A stretch of DNA of 64,000 bases from contig NZ_JADEVE010000300.1 in the NCBI RefSeq assembly GCF_016125955.1, positions 1 to 64,000 on the forward strand. The letters run 5' to 3'. This DNA is from Acetomicrobium sp. S15 = DSM 107314 (GTDB taxonomy: Bacteria; Synergistota; Synergistia; Synergistales; Thermosynergistaceae). The position numbers and the translations under genes were made by a program. Below the pieces are notes generated by a model, which worked only from the letters and a program-made list of their open reading frames with translations, was not told the origin of the DNA and searched no databases. The number at the start of each line of letters is the position of its first letter. Within the stretch, counting starts at the first letter, position 1. This document shows positions 54,888 through 63,914 of the stretch, piece after piece.

Positions 54888-56000
54888 TTAACCGACGCTT
54901 GCGCCCTCGCTCCATAGGCGCTCTTCTATGGCCTCATCCGCAGTCGAAGGGAGGATCCAGGCGTCTTTCGCATCGACAGATACTGCGCAGCCCGACGAGC
55001 ATGTCGGCCTGCCGAGTTCAGTGGCGCACCACGTTTCGCCTGTCGGCTCGTGCTTCAAAATATAGTGCGTGATTGTGCCGCCGAACTCCACATCTGCAAT
55101 CCTCCAACCCCCGCTTGCGTCAGAAGCGCGAATCTTTACGTCCTCTGGCCTCACTACAGCGGTGACGCTGGAACCGCAAGAGATCCTCCCCTCGCATCGC
55201 GCTGTCAGGCTGCCGAAGAAGGATTTGACGGTGGCGTGGTTGCGAGAGCCCGATGCCACTATGCCGCTTACGAAGTTAGCCTGCCCGAGAAAACGCGCCA
55301 CAAAGGTATCCGCCGGCTTTAAATATACCTCCTCCGGTGACCCCGCCTGTTTCAGCGTTCCTTCGCTGAGTATCGCCACGCGTGAGGCAATCGCCATGGC
55401 CTCAGCCTGGTCGTGGGTGACGTATATAGATGTGAGACCGAGATCTCTATGCCAGCGCTTGAGTTTTGCGCGCAGCTCTTCTCTGAGGCGCGCATCGAGG
55501 CTCGATAGCGGTTCGTCGAACAGCATGACGGCAGGGTTTGTGACGAGCGCCCTTGCCAAGGCGACGCGCTGGAGTTGCCCACCCGACAGCTGGCTCGGCT
55601 TCCTATCTTCCAGGCCTCTGAGCTCCACTGCCTCCAATGCTTCGCGGGCTTTCCTTTTTCTGTCGTCTTGGCTCATCTGTTGCAGCTCCAGCGGGAGCGT
55701 GACGTTTTCCTCCACCGTCATGTGCGGCCACACTGCGCCAGTTTGAAAGACCAATCCCACTCGGCGCTCCTCTGGCGGCACGTGCTTAGTTCCCCTCGTT
55801 ATGACTCGCCCGTCCAGGGCGATGACGCCGGCGTCAGCCCTCTCCAGGCCGGCCATTATACGCAAGAATGTCGTTTTCCCTGAGCCGCTCGGACCCAGAA
55901 AACAGAAGAACTCTCCTGCCTGCACGGAAAGCGTTACTTCCTCGAGGGCTATAGCGTCTCCGAAGCGCTTGCATAACCCTTCTATGACGAGTTTGGACAT
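54888..56000 (-). CDS. ABC importer ATPase (iron(III)/polyamine/thiamine FbpC-PotA group)
   Basis: A 370-residue ATPase with Walker A GPSGSGKTT at 35-43, Q-loop in VFQTGAVWPHMTV, signature LSGGQLQRVALARAL, Walker B VMLFDEPLSSLD and H-loop YVTHDQ. A C-terminal TOBE-type regulatory domain (about 240-360) contains VVRPEDVKIR. Third gene of a binding-protein/permease/ATPase operon, starting two bases after the permease stop. Confidence 0.93.
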   Translation of the reverse strand: MSKLVIEGLCKRFGDAIALEEVTLSVQAGEFFCFLGPSGSGKTTFLRIMAGLERADAGVIALDGRVITRGTKHVPPEERRVGLVFQTGAVWPHMTVEENVTLPLELQQMSQDDRKRKAREALEAVELRGLEDRKPSQLSGGQLQRVALARALVTNPAVMLFDEPLSSLDARLREELRAKLKRWHRDLGLTSIYVTHDQAEAMAIASRVAILSEGTLKQAGSPEEVYLKPADTFVARFLGQANFVSGIVASGSRNHATVKSFFGSLTARCEGRISCGSSVTAVVRPEDVKIRASDASGGWRIADVEFGGTITHYILKHEPTGETWCATELGRPTCSSGCAVSVDAKDAWILPSTADEAIEERLWSEGASVG

Positions 56001-56002
56001 GT

Positions 56003-57691
56003 TTACCTCCCGAAAAGTGACGTGCCGTATCTGCGTAAGAGGAACAATGCAAATCCGAAGAGCAACGTGACAAGCACGCTGAAGGCTGTGCTGTAGGTAG
56101 TATACCCTGCAGCCTCCAGGTTATATACGGTGACACCTATCGTTTCGTTCCCAGAAGTCCACAACAATCCGGAGACGGTGAGCTCCGTCAACGCGGTTAC
56201 GAACACGAGAAGGACTGCAGCCTGCCAGTGCGAGCGCAGAAGCGGAAGCGTTATCCTGACGAATTTCCTTATAGGCTTAAGGCCCACAACTTGCGCCGCC
56301 TCCTCGTAAGATGGGTCGAGTTGAAGGAATCCGGCAGCGAGGGTCCTCGTGGCAATGGTAAAGAATCGCGCTACATAGGCAAGAAGCATAACCCATCTCG
56401 TGCCGTAGATGTGCAAGGGAAGCCAAGGATCCACCCAAGAGAGTATCATCGCCAGGGCGAATACCGTGCCGGGGATGGCATAAGGGATCGAACCGACCCT
56501 GTCAATCCAGAGGAAAATCCCCTTTCTGCGTGCCACGCCCCGAGCCACGACAAACCCCAAGGCGATCGTTGCGGCCGCAGCCCCCGCTGCGAGGACGAGG
56601 CTGTTGAATGTGGCCCTCCATGTCTCGTTCAAGCCGAAGAGGACGAAGGCGTAGTTCTTGAGCGTTGCCGTCGATAACGAAAGTTTCACCCCATAGGCCG
56701 GCAAAAGCGACGTGAGGATCAGCGCCGCGATCGGGCCGAGGGCTGCGCATCCCAAAAATATAAGTACCGTTGCGGACAAGATGAACCTCGTCCTCCCTAT
56801 GGCAAATCGATACGGCTCCTTTGCGGAAGAGGGCGTGCGGTAATGGGCTTTTCTTATCAAGCGATGTTGGAAATATAACCCCCCCACTGCGACGATTGCC
56901 CCTAAGGAAGCCAAAATTGTCACCTTGGCGAAGGATACCTCCGTAAACCCCACAACCTGCTGGAATATATACGTTGAAAGGACAATTAAACCGCTGGGCA
57001 GAGCCACGAGCGCCGGCACGCCGAAGTTTCCAAGCGAGCCCACAAAAGCCAACACTCCGCCTGCTGCTATACCGGGCGCCGCCAGAGGGATGGTGATCCG
57101 CGAAAGTATCCTCCACCGCTTAAAGCCGAAGGTCGCAGCGACCTCCTCGACCTCTGGCGGTATATTTCGCAGCGCCGCCATCGTAGAAAGATATACGACC
57201 GGATAGTGCAGAATCCCGAGGAGGGCGATCGTGCCGTCTAAGCCGTAGGCGTTCCAAACCACTACCCTTTTGCCGGCTATTAGGCTCGCCAAGCGGTTGA
57301 ACCACCCCACCGGACCCCAAAGCTGCAACCACCCGAGGGCCTGCACGTAGGGCGGGAGAAGGAGGAAAAGGAGCGTCGCCGCTGTGATGGCGCCTTTAAA
57401 AGGGATGTCGCTTTTGACCACAAGGAGTGCTCCCGATGTGCCGATGACGATAGAAATTGCAGTAGCGGCCAGCGATACGACGAAGGTGTTTTTGAGCACC
57501 ATCCAGGTGGAAGGGTTTTTGGCTACCTCCATGAGTGGCCCAAGCGTAAGCCCTTCTCCCGGGACGAAAAAACCTCCGAGGAGCAGGCGGAGCAATGGAT
57601 AGGCTGTGGCGAGGGCAAGCACGCCGCAGACCACAGCCGTGGAGATGGGAATGGGGCTTGGGCTATTGGGGGAGTCCGAAGAGCTGGGCAA
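56003..57691 (-). CDS. ABC importer permease, fused double-domain (FbpB-like)
   Basis: A 562-residue membrane protein with about 12 helices in two homologous halves, each with an EAA loop (ATFGFKRWRILSRITIPLAAPGI and AQVVGLKPIRKFVRITLPLLRSH) that contacts the ATPase. This doubled form is typical of FbpB iron(III) permeases and their relatives. It starts with TTG at 57691, overlapping the binding-protein gene by 29 bases. Confidence 0.9.
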   Translation of the reverse strand: MPSSSDSPNSPSPIPISTAVVCGVLALATAYPLLRLLLGGFFVPGEGLTLGPLMEVAKNPSTWMVLKNTFVVSLAATAISIVIGTSGALLVVKSDIPFKGAITAATLLFLLLPPYVQALGWLQLWGPVGWFNRLASLIAGKRVVVWNAYGLDGTIALLGILHYPVVYLSTMAALRNIPPEVEEVAATFGFKRWRILSRITIPLAAPGIAAGGVLAFVGSLGNFGVPALVALPSGLIVLSTYIFQQVVGFTEVSFAKVTILASLGAIVAVGGLYFQHRLIRKAHYRTPSSAKEPYRFAIGRTRFILSATVLIFLGCAALGPIAALILTSLLPAYGVKLSLSTATLKNYAFVLFGLNETWRATFNSLVLAAGAAAATIALGFVVARGVARRKGIFLWIDRVGSIPYAIPGTVFALAMILSWVDPWLPLHIYGTRWVMLLAYVARFFTIATRTLAAGFLQLDPSYEEAAQVVGLKPIRKFVRITLPLLRSHWQAAVLLVFVTALTELTVSGLLWTSGNETIGVTVYNLEAAGYTTYSTAFSVLVTLLFGFALFLLRRYGTSLFGR

Positions 57692-58682
57692 ACTTCCTCT
57701 TGTCCTCCTCGCGCACCTGCGATAAAAGCTTCGGATCGCCCTGGAGAAATTTGATTTCGCTAAAGCGCGGATATCCTTCGGGTGGCGTTACGTCACGCCT
57801 TATCGGCATATAAGAGGCGGTCTCTGCGGCTAGCTCCTGCCCCTCCTTCGAGAGGACGAAGTCCACAAAACGCTTCGCCAGCTCCAAATTTTTGGCGCCC
57901 TTTGCTATAGCCACCGGCTCGGTTATTACCGGAAGCCCTTCTGTCGGGTAGACAAAATCGACGGGAGAGCCGGCCTTTTTAGCTTTGAGCGCTTCGAAGT
58001 TGACCAGCATGCCGTAAGGCCTCTCCCCGCTTGCCGTCATCTTCTTCACGTCGCCGTTGCCGCGGACGATCTGGACGCCGTTATCCTTCAACCCTCGGTA
58101 AAACTCCCACCCCGCAAAGCTTTCCCTGGTGAGGACGCTCAGGTTGAAGGCCGCGGCTCCGGAATAGAGGGGAGACGGCATTACGACTTTATCCTTCGCC
58201 TCTGGCGAAATCAAAAAACGCCACGAGGGGTCTGGTCTCTTTCCCTCCGTGTTATAAACTATGCCGGTGGCGATGAGCTTCGTTCCCGTATATGTGTGGT
58301 CAGAGTCGACGAAGGTCGGATCTATCGCCTCGATTTCGGGCGAGGCGTAAGGTTCCAAGAGGTTTCTCTCCTTGAGGCGCTCGAGCGTGGGGGCGTCTGC
58401 CACGAAGAGCACGTCCGCCTGGAGACTTCCGCCCTGCACCTCCATGAGAAAGCGCGATATCACTTCCTCTGTGCCCGAGCGAAAGACTTTTACTTCTACG
58501 TTCGGGTGCTTGGCTTTAAATCCCGAGATGAGCTTGCTCACGTCGTCTTGGGGTTGTGAAGTATAAAGCGTTATACTCCCCAAAGCTTCTTGGGAAAAGG
58601 CCCCATCGACGAGGACGGGCATGGCCAGCAATGCTACGGATAGAGTCAAAAGGAGTGTTGCTTTAACGGTTGCGCGATACAT
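57663..58682 (-). CDS. ABC importer substrate-binding protein (Fbp/iron(III)-type)
   Basis: A 339-residue exported binding protein with a signal peptide (about 1-30, ending AFSQEALG). The mature N-terminus GSITLYTSQPQDDVSKLISGF is the start pattern of FbpA/AfuA-type class-II binding proteins, and PSPLYSGAAAFNL and KRFVDFVLSKEGQEL are conserved regions. The usual pair of adjacent ligand tyrosines for iron is not evident, so a phosphonate, 2-aminoethylphosphonate or other anion ligand is possible. It heads the three-gene importer operon. Confidence 0.9.
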   Translation of the reverse strand: MYRATVKATLLLTLSVALLAMPVLVDGAFSQEALGSITLYTSQPQDDVSKLISGFKAKHPNVEVKVFRSGTEEVISRFLMEVQGGSLQADVLFVADAPTLERLKERNLLEPYASPEIEAIDPTFVDSDHTYTGTKLIATGIVYNTEGKRPDPSWRFLISPEAKDKVVMPSPLYSGAAAFNLSVLTRESFAGWEFYRGLKDNGVQIVRGNGDVKKMTASGERPYGMLVNFEALKAKKAGSPVDFVYPTEGLPVITEPVAIAKGAKNLELAKRFVDFVLSKEGQELAAETASYMPIRRDVTPPEGYPRFSEIKFLQGDPKLLSQVREEDKRKFAQLFGLPQ

Positions 58683-58903
58683 AAACTTTCCCCCTTACGC
58701 AATATGTTTTTTAGGACAATTGAAAGCTTACCACAATGATCGCGCCGCCATCGTTAAAAGATCATCACTGTCGGGTAACGAATTCGTAACGGTCCCCTAA
58801 ATAGGGCCATGCAAAAGAGCGAGATCCCTTTTGGACATGCCCTTTAGGTGTATTATAATTCTAAAAATGATCGCTGCATTGCGAATGACAGAGGGTGAGC
58901 AAT

Positions 58904-59923
58904 TTGGCCGCTAAAAATGCGATTCAAATAGCGGAAATAAAGGATTTAGAGGCGGGAAATCCTTTTGTAACCGCTGGAATCCTCATGATGGCGAGGGAGA
59001 GGTTCACGAAAACCCAGCAGCCGTTCTGGGAAGTCACGATAATGGACGCAAGCGGCATGCTGGATGCCAAGATATGGTCCGACGGCAAGTGGTGGGACCT
59101 CAGAGAAGGGGGCAAAAAGGCCTTTACTCCCGACAAAGCCAGCGTTCTCGAGAACGCCGTGAAGCGGCCGGTAGGGGTAAAGGGCGTGGTCGCTGAATAC
59201 AAGGGCAAGCTGCAATATAACTTCATAGAGATTTGCATCTTGGACCCGCTTAAATACCCCTTGGAATCTTTCCTGAGAAAATCGCCGATCCCGTTGGAAG
59301 ATATGTTGAGGGAGTTTTGGGCCTTGGTTCATGGATGCGACGAGCCATTGCGGTCCTTTTTGTCAAAAGTTTACAGCGGAAGTTTCTTGGAACAGTTTCA
59401 GGATGCCCCGGCGGCGCTCAGCTACCATCACGCCTATGTGCACGGCCTGCTCGAGCACACCATCGCCGTTACGAAGAGCGCCAAGGCAATCGGCGAGTCT
59501 TACTTGGAGCGAGGTTTAAAGATCGACATGAATGTTTTGATCGCGGGCGGCCTTTTGCACGATATAGGCAAACTCGACGCTTATTGTGCCGATCCGTTGC
59601 CGGGGATGACTATCCAAGGCGCAGTGATAGACCATATTCCGCTGGGCTACGCTATGTTCGTGAAGCTGGCTAAAGAATATGAGCTCGACGAAGAGACGGC
59701 GTTAGAGATAGGGCACATCTTGGTGAGCCATCACGGCAAGCGTGAATATGGATCGCCCGTTCTGCCGAGCACGCTCGAGGCGCTTATAGTATCTGCTGCC
59801 GACGAATTGGATTTTCTCATGTTCTGTTGGAATTCCGCCGAAGGCACAGACGACTTAGACCTCTCGGACTTCCACAAGCCCGCCCAGCGGAGGTTTTGGA
59901 AGAAACCCTCACAAGTATCCTAA
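58904..59923 (+). CDS. YhaM-like 3'-5' exoribonuclease (OB fold plus HD domain)
   Basis: A 339-residue protein. The N-terminal OB-fold domain (about 5-110, ending VKGVVAEYKGKLQYNFIEI) is followed by an HD hydrolase domain with AYVHGLLEHTIAV, GGLLHDIGK and SHHGKREYG. Gram-positive YhaM has the same plan and degrades RNA/DNA from the 3' end. The TTG at 58904 lies eight bases after GAGGG; a GTG three codons upstream falls inside the site. Its last four bases overlap the convergent cardiolipin synthase gene. Confidence 0.85.
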   Translation: MAAKNAIQIAEIKDLEAGNPFVTAGILMMARERFTKTQQPFWEVTIMDASGMLDAKIWSDGKWWDLREGGKKAFTPDKASVLENAVKRPVGVKGVVAEYKGKLQYNFIEICILDPLKYPLESFLRKSPIPLEDMLREFWALVHGCDEPLRSFLSKVYSGSFLEQFQDAPAALSYHHAYVHGLLEHTIAVTKSAKAIGESYLERGLKIDMNVLIAGGLLHDIGKLDAYCADPLPGMTIQGAVIDHIPLGYAMFVKLAKEYELDEETALEIGHILVSHHGKREYGSPVLPSTLEALIVSAADELDFLMFCWNSAEGTDDLDLSDFHKPAQRRFWKKPSQVS

Positions 59924-61380
59924 AGCAGCGGGCTGAACAGCTTAGCGATGCCGTAAAAAGTGCGCTTTACTAAGGGGTGTTTCCCCCAGTCAGAGGCGCA
60001 AAGCTTCCTGGAGTTGTTTATGTATCTTTCCTGAGCGGCCAAGACTTGAGAGGCTTCATTCCTTCCGTAGAGGATGAGATCCAGCTCGAAGTTCAGCGCG
60101 AAGGAGCGAATGTCGAAGTTGCTGGTGCCCAAGAAGGCGAGGTCGTCGTCGATGGTCACGGTTTTGGCATGAATAATGCCGCCTTGATAGAGATATATAT
60201 CCACGCCCATGTCGAGCAGCGGCGTAAAATAAGCCTTGGCAGCGCTTCCGACGATAAGCTGGTCGGTTCTTTCGGGCACTATGAGCCTCACGCGCACATC
60301 CATTAATGACGCCGTTTCTAATGCATGAAGGGTCTCGCTTTCCGGTATAAAATAAGGCGTAGTAATGGTGACTTGTCTTTGCGAGGTTAGTATGGCAGCT
60401 ACGATGAGCCTCTGGTAACTTTGATACGGATTGTGTGGCCCGCTTGGGACGACCTGCACGATAGAATTGCCCTCAGGCTTGACCTCCTGCAGGACATAGT
60501 CCACGTTGTCAAAAGAAGGCTTTTCGTGGGTTTCGACGTACCAGTCTTCGTGAAAAACGCCCTCAAGCTGGACCACGACAGGACCTGCTAACCTCAAAGT
60601 TAGGTCATGCCAATGAAGACCCTTGGCTTTGTTTTTATAAGAAGGTTCGATGATGTTGTGCGAACCGGCGTAACCGACTTTGCTGTCTATGACGGCGATC
60701 TTCCGGTGGTTTCGTATATCGTAGCGGGCGGTCGAGTGCGTCCGCCGCAGAAGTTTTATGGGCAGCGCTTTTGCTATCTTGATGCCTGCTTCTTCGAACA
60801 TGCGAGCGTGCTCTTTTAAAAAAACCTTGGAGCCCACTGCATCTACAAGCATGCGGCACTCTACACCCCGCCCGGCGGCACTTTCGAGCGAACGAAAGAG
60901 CCTTTCAGTGACCTCGTCGTAAGAGAATATGTAATATAAAAGGTTGACGTAATTCTTGGCACCGTCTATGTCTGCACATAGCCTATCTATAAAAGCCTTC
61001 GTGTCGTTTATGAGTTCCAGGGAGTTTCCCGGCATCGGCTCCATGTCCACCATTCTACTGGCCAGGTAACTTATTCTGATGTGGCGGTTGTCTAAATCGG
61101 GATGGTGGAGGTTTTCGAAGAGGCGGGCTCTCAAGTTTTTGATGCTGTCCCCCAGCTCTCGGAGCAGCATCTCGCGGCGTTCTATCCTTTCCCTCGGCAG
61201 TCCCGTCGATCCAAAGAGCGAATATAGGATCAACCCGCCCCAAGGCCATATGTTGATGGCCAAAAGCCAAGCCATGGCCGTGGCCGGCTCATGGCGCAGC
61301 GGCACATAACACAACATGAACACCCGAATGATGAAGGAGGTCATGTTGTATAAACCGAGAATTATTACCGTGAGGTTCAT
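59920..61380 (-). CDS. cls: Cardiolipin synthase (phospholipase D superfamily)
   Basis: A 486-residue membrane enzyme. Two N-terminal membrane helices (about 1-60, with AWLLAINIWPWGGLILYSLFG) precede two PLD catalytic domains with HxKx4D motifs: HRKIAVID and HAKTVTID, followed by GTSNFDIRSF. It condenses phosphatidylglycerol into cardiolipin. The length is normal. It lies 21 bases after the phosphoesterase gene on the same strand. Confidence 0.93.
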   Translation of the reverse strand: MNLTVIILGLYNMTSFIIRVFMLCYVPLRHEPATAMAWLLAINIWPWGGLILYSLFGSTGLPRERIERREMLLRELGDSIKNLRARLFENLHHPDLDNRHIRISYLASRMVDMEPMPGNSLELINDTKAFIDRLCADIDGAKNYVNLLYYIFSYDEVTERLFRSLESAAGRGVECRMLVDAVGSKVFLKEHARMFEEAGIKIAKALPIKLLRRTHSTARYDIRNHRKIAVIDSKVGYAGSHNIIEPSYKNKAKGLHWHDLTLRLAGPVVVQLEGVFHEDWYVETHEKPSFDNVDYVLQEVKPEGNSIVQVVPSGPHNPYQSYQRLIVAAILTSQRQVTITTPYFIPESETLHALETASLMDVRVRLIVPERTDQLIVGSAAKAYFTPLLDMGVDIYLYQGGIIHAKTVTIDDDLAFLGTSNFDIRSFALNFELDLILYGRNEASQVLAAQERYINNSRKLCASDWGKHPLVKRTFYGIAKLFSPLL

Positions 61381-61401
61381 GCCGCCTACTTCCGCTTTTT
61401 A

Positions 61402-62187
61402 TTAAACTGCTATGCTACCGGTAGCATATATGGCATCACTCAGCAGCTCCGCTTTTTGCACTGAAAAATCGCACACCAGGGGGAGGTGATCTGAGAAACT
61501 CACCCTCGGCACGAAGAAGTTTTGCATCTCGATACCGGGGCTGTAAAGTACAAAATCCAGCGCGAAGCTCGGGTAGCTGCTGGGAAATGTCGGCATGTCG
61601 GCGGCATTTGCGTTCTTCAAGTTAGCTGCTTCCATCAAAGGTGCCAGTTCCCTTGCACCGCCGAAGGTGTTTCCGTCCCCTGCTAAAATAATAGGTTTTT
61701 CGATTTTGGCGCACCTGTCCTTCAGCTCTTCAAGCTGTGCTTTGCGCGCGCCCGGTCCCAAGGACAAATGAACGAGGAAGAGCACGAAATCCGAGTATTC
61801 TATCTCGAGCACCGCCCTTTTCATGCCGCGGCTTAGGTAACGCCTTCTGTAGGTGACGGGAGGCACTTTTGTCACCACCGCATTGCCTTGAAATCTCAAG
61901 ACCGGGGCTTTTGCGATGAAGGAATTCCCGTGATATTTGCAGGCGAAAACGGGAAGGCCTCCGATTCGCGATGCCACGATGGCCGGCTGGCTTGCCCCAT
62001 TTTGCCTATAAGACCCGCCGTCTGACTCTACCAACCCCACTATGTCGGGGTTTAGCTTCGCTATGAAGTCGGAAATCTCCCAGAACCTGTCTTCGGTCTT
62101 CCTGAAGCAACCCCAAAAGGGGAAAGGCAGATGATAATCCCATCCCGTTCCGGTGCCATACCTTACGTTATAAAGCACCAACCGCAT
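61402..62187 (-). CDS. Endonuclease/exonuclease/phosphatase (EEP) family protein
   Basis: A 261-residue EEP-superfamily hydrolase starting MRLVLYNVRYG (Asn ligand), with the metal-binding Glu in IVGLVESDGG, the HLSLGPG loop, GDGNTF (usually GDFN) and the terminal catalytic SDHLPLV. No signal peptide. The nearest families include endonucleases and lipid or inositol phosphatases; the neighbour cls supports an envelope-lipid role, but this is inference. The ATG at 62187 has no ribosome site: the dispersed repeat (62187-62218) directly abuts it. Confidence 0.85.
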   Translation of the reverse strand: MRLVLYNVRYGTGTGWDYHLPFPFWGCFRKTEDRFWEISDFIAKLNPDIVGLVESDGGSYRQNGASQPAIVASRIGGLPVFACKYHGNSFIAKAPVLRFQGNAVVTKVPPVTYRRRYLSRGMKRAVLEIEYSDFVLFLVHLSLGPGARKAQLEELKDRCAKIEKPIILAGDGNTFGGARELAPLMEAANLKNANAADMPTFPSSYPSFALDFVLYSPGIEMQNFFVPRVSFSDHLPLVCDFSVQKAELLSDAIYATGSIAV

Positions 62188-62218
62188 TGGGGTCAGGTCT
62201 TTACTTTTTGTGCTTTTA
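62187..62218 (+). repeat. Dispersed TTGGGGTCAG repeat, copy 2
   Basis: It matches 11059-11089 closely in the same orientation, and its first base is the last base of the ATG triplet of the minus-strand EEP gene. Confidence 0.75.
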
Positions 62219-62324
62219 TTTTTATAGTCCGTGTGTTTTGCCACCCCTTGCCCTTGCCCCTTTAGCTTTAACGACAAGGCTCGTTCATATTATCGGCAAA
62301 TTATACCATGTCATTCGAACATCG

Positions 62325-62353
62325 TTGGAGTCACATCTTTATTTTTTGTGTTT
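62325..62353 (+). repeat. Dispersed repeat, diverged copy 3
   Basis: TTGGAGTCAC followed by ATCTTTATTTTTTGTG resembles copies 1 and 2 with several substitutions. It lies about 110 bases from copy 2. Confidence 0.5.
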
Positions 62354-62435
62354 GCCGGTCTTTGTTAGCTTTCTTCGTCTTACCTCTTGAATTTCACATC
62401 TTTTTCACACATCGCTCATCGCATATTACGTCTTA

Positions 62436-62483
62436 CACTCACTCTCACATTCACTTTCACATTCACATTCACATTCACTTTCA
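62436..62483 (+). repeat. Hexamer tandem repeat (CWYTCA, eight units)
   Basis: Eight consecutive six-base units: CACTCA, CTCTCA, CATTCA, CTTTCA, then CATTCA three times, then CTTTCA. It lies just downstream of the MATE gene on the minus strand. Confidence 0.85.
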
Positions 62484-62507
62484 CTCCCCCACGTCTCACC
62501 TCTCACA

Positions 62508-63914
62508 TTATTTTCCCTGACAACCCAGCTCGTCGTTTGCCGCAAGTTTGGGCTTATTAGAGAATATAGATACGTTCCACTCTTTAAGCAGCCCGTTGAA
62601 CAAAAATAGTGAGATTGCGAATCCGGTGATGGCCGATAGGGGTTGGCACCACCATATTCCCTTTATGCCGAAATAGATGTTGAGAATGATGGCCATCGGT
62701 ATGCGCATCAACATGTTTCTCGTCAGTTGCACGATGAGATTGTAGATGGTGTGCCCGGCGCCTTGAAATACCGCTCCGATGATTACCGTGAGTGCGATAA
62801 GAGGATATGCCGTGGTGGAAGCGCGGATGGAAGCCGAGGCATAGGCGAGCGTCGTATCTTCCGGTTTGAATATCGCTAAAAAGGCCCATGGCGCAGCGAA
62901 AAGCGCAACCCCAACGCCCGTCATCAGCAGGCTTGCCCATTTGGCGGAAAAGATGAAGCCGGATCTGATCCTGTCGTGTTTTTGCTGTCCTAAGTTATAG
63001 GCCACGAACGGTATCAGCGCAGAGCTGAAGCCAAACACTATCAAGAAGGCGAGGTCTTCAATCCTGTTCCCTAACATCCAACCGCTGATAGCAGCCTCGC
63101 CATACTTCGATAGGAGCTTGTTCAAAACTGCAGCTCCTACGGAAAAGCTTATCTGGGATATCGAAAGCGGCAGTCCCAGCGCTAAGAGGCGGCGCCAGAT
63201 CAGCGGAGTGTTCCTGTTTATGGCTATACGAGGGAAGATCTTGCTGCGCCTATTTAAGTTGATCCACGAAAAGGAAAGAGTACAAAGCCTCCCTATGAGT
63301 GTGGCTATCGACGCGCCGGCGACCCCCATGTCGAGGGAGAACATTAAAATTGGGTCTAAGGCGAGGTTGAGGGCGTTCCCGATGATCAGGCTATACATCG
63401 GGATCAAGGCTTCGCCTTGGCTTCTGTAAGTGGCGTCTAAGAGCATCGAGCATGCGGCGATCGGAAAGCTCCATATTTGCCAGAAAAGGTAATCGCTTAT
63501 CAAAGGGAGCGTCGCCGTGGTGGCGCCCAGATGGTGGAAAAACCATGTCCTGAAATTTGCCGACAGGAAGACGATCGACAACAGGGACAAGGAGATCATG
63601 AGGGATAGCGCTGCACTCGACAAAACCCTGGCGCGGTTGATTTTCTTCATGCCGAGCGCTTTGCCAGTGAGGGCCGTCACCCCTACAGCGCATCCACCTA
63701 AAAGGGCATATTCCACGATGACAACCGGCATGGTAAGCGACACGGCGGCAAGCGGCACAGTGCCGAGCCACGATATGAACAAGGTGTCGACTATGTGAAA
63801 TATCGTGTGCCCTACCATCGTTATTATGGACGGGATAGCTAAGCGCCAAAGCACCGATGATACTTTGTCGTTACCCATATCGACGTTGCTCGACAAGCGA
63901 ATTGCCACAACCAT
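62508..63914 (-). CDS. MATE family multidrug/metabolite exporter
   Basis: A 468-residue transporter with 12 hydrophobic segments in two homologous halves and MATE features such as PAIPSIITMVGHTIFHIVDTLFI-type helix 1 and TLIGRLCTLSF. It exports drugs or metabolites by sodium or proton exchange; of the DinF/NorM branches I cannot choose. A GGTGGAGGA site lies just upstream; the ATG at 63914 is very close to it, so a GTG at 63908 may be the true start. A tandem hexamer repeat lies directly downstream of its stop. Confidence 0.9.
   Translation of the reverse strand: MVVAIRLSSNVDMGNDKVSSVLWRLAIPSIITMVGHTIFHIVDTLFISWLGTVPLAAVSLTMPVVIVEYALLGGCAVGVTALTGKALGMKKINRARVLSSAALSLMISLSLLSIVFLSANFRTWFFHHLGATTATLPLISDYLFWQIWSFPIAACSMLLDATYRSQGEALIPMYSLIIGNALNLALDPILMFSLDMGVAGASIATLIGRLCTLSFSWINLNRRSKIFPRIAINRNTPLIWRRLLALGLPLSISQISFSVGAAVLNKLLSKYGEAAISGWMLGNRIEDLAFLIVFGFSSALIPFVAYNLGQQKHDRIRSGFIFSAKWASLLMTGVGVALFAAPWAFLAIFKPEDTTLAYASASIRASTTAYPLIALTVIIGAVFQGAGHTIYNLIVQLTRNMLMRIPMAIILNIYFGIKGIWWCQPLSAITGFAISLFLFNGLLKEWNVSIFSNKPKLAANDELGCQGK

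Noticed and set aside
54868-54910. Inverted repeat GCGAGGGCG / CGCCCTCGC at the flavoprotein-ABC ATPase junction
   Set aside because: The nine-pair stem has a 25-base loop, one arm is inside the ATPase gene and no uridine tract follows, so I do not call a terminator.
62308-62520. Open frame with a His-rich run (IHFHIHIHIH) on the plus strand
   Set aside because: It is produced by the hexamer repeat; there is no ribosome site and the frame is antisense to the intergenic region of two minus-strand genes.
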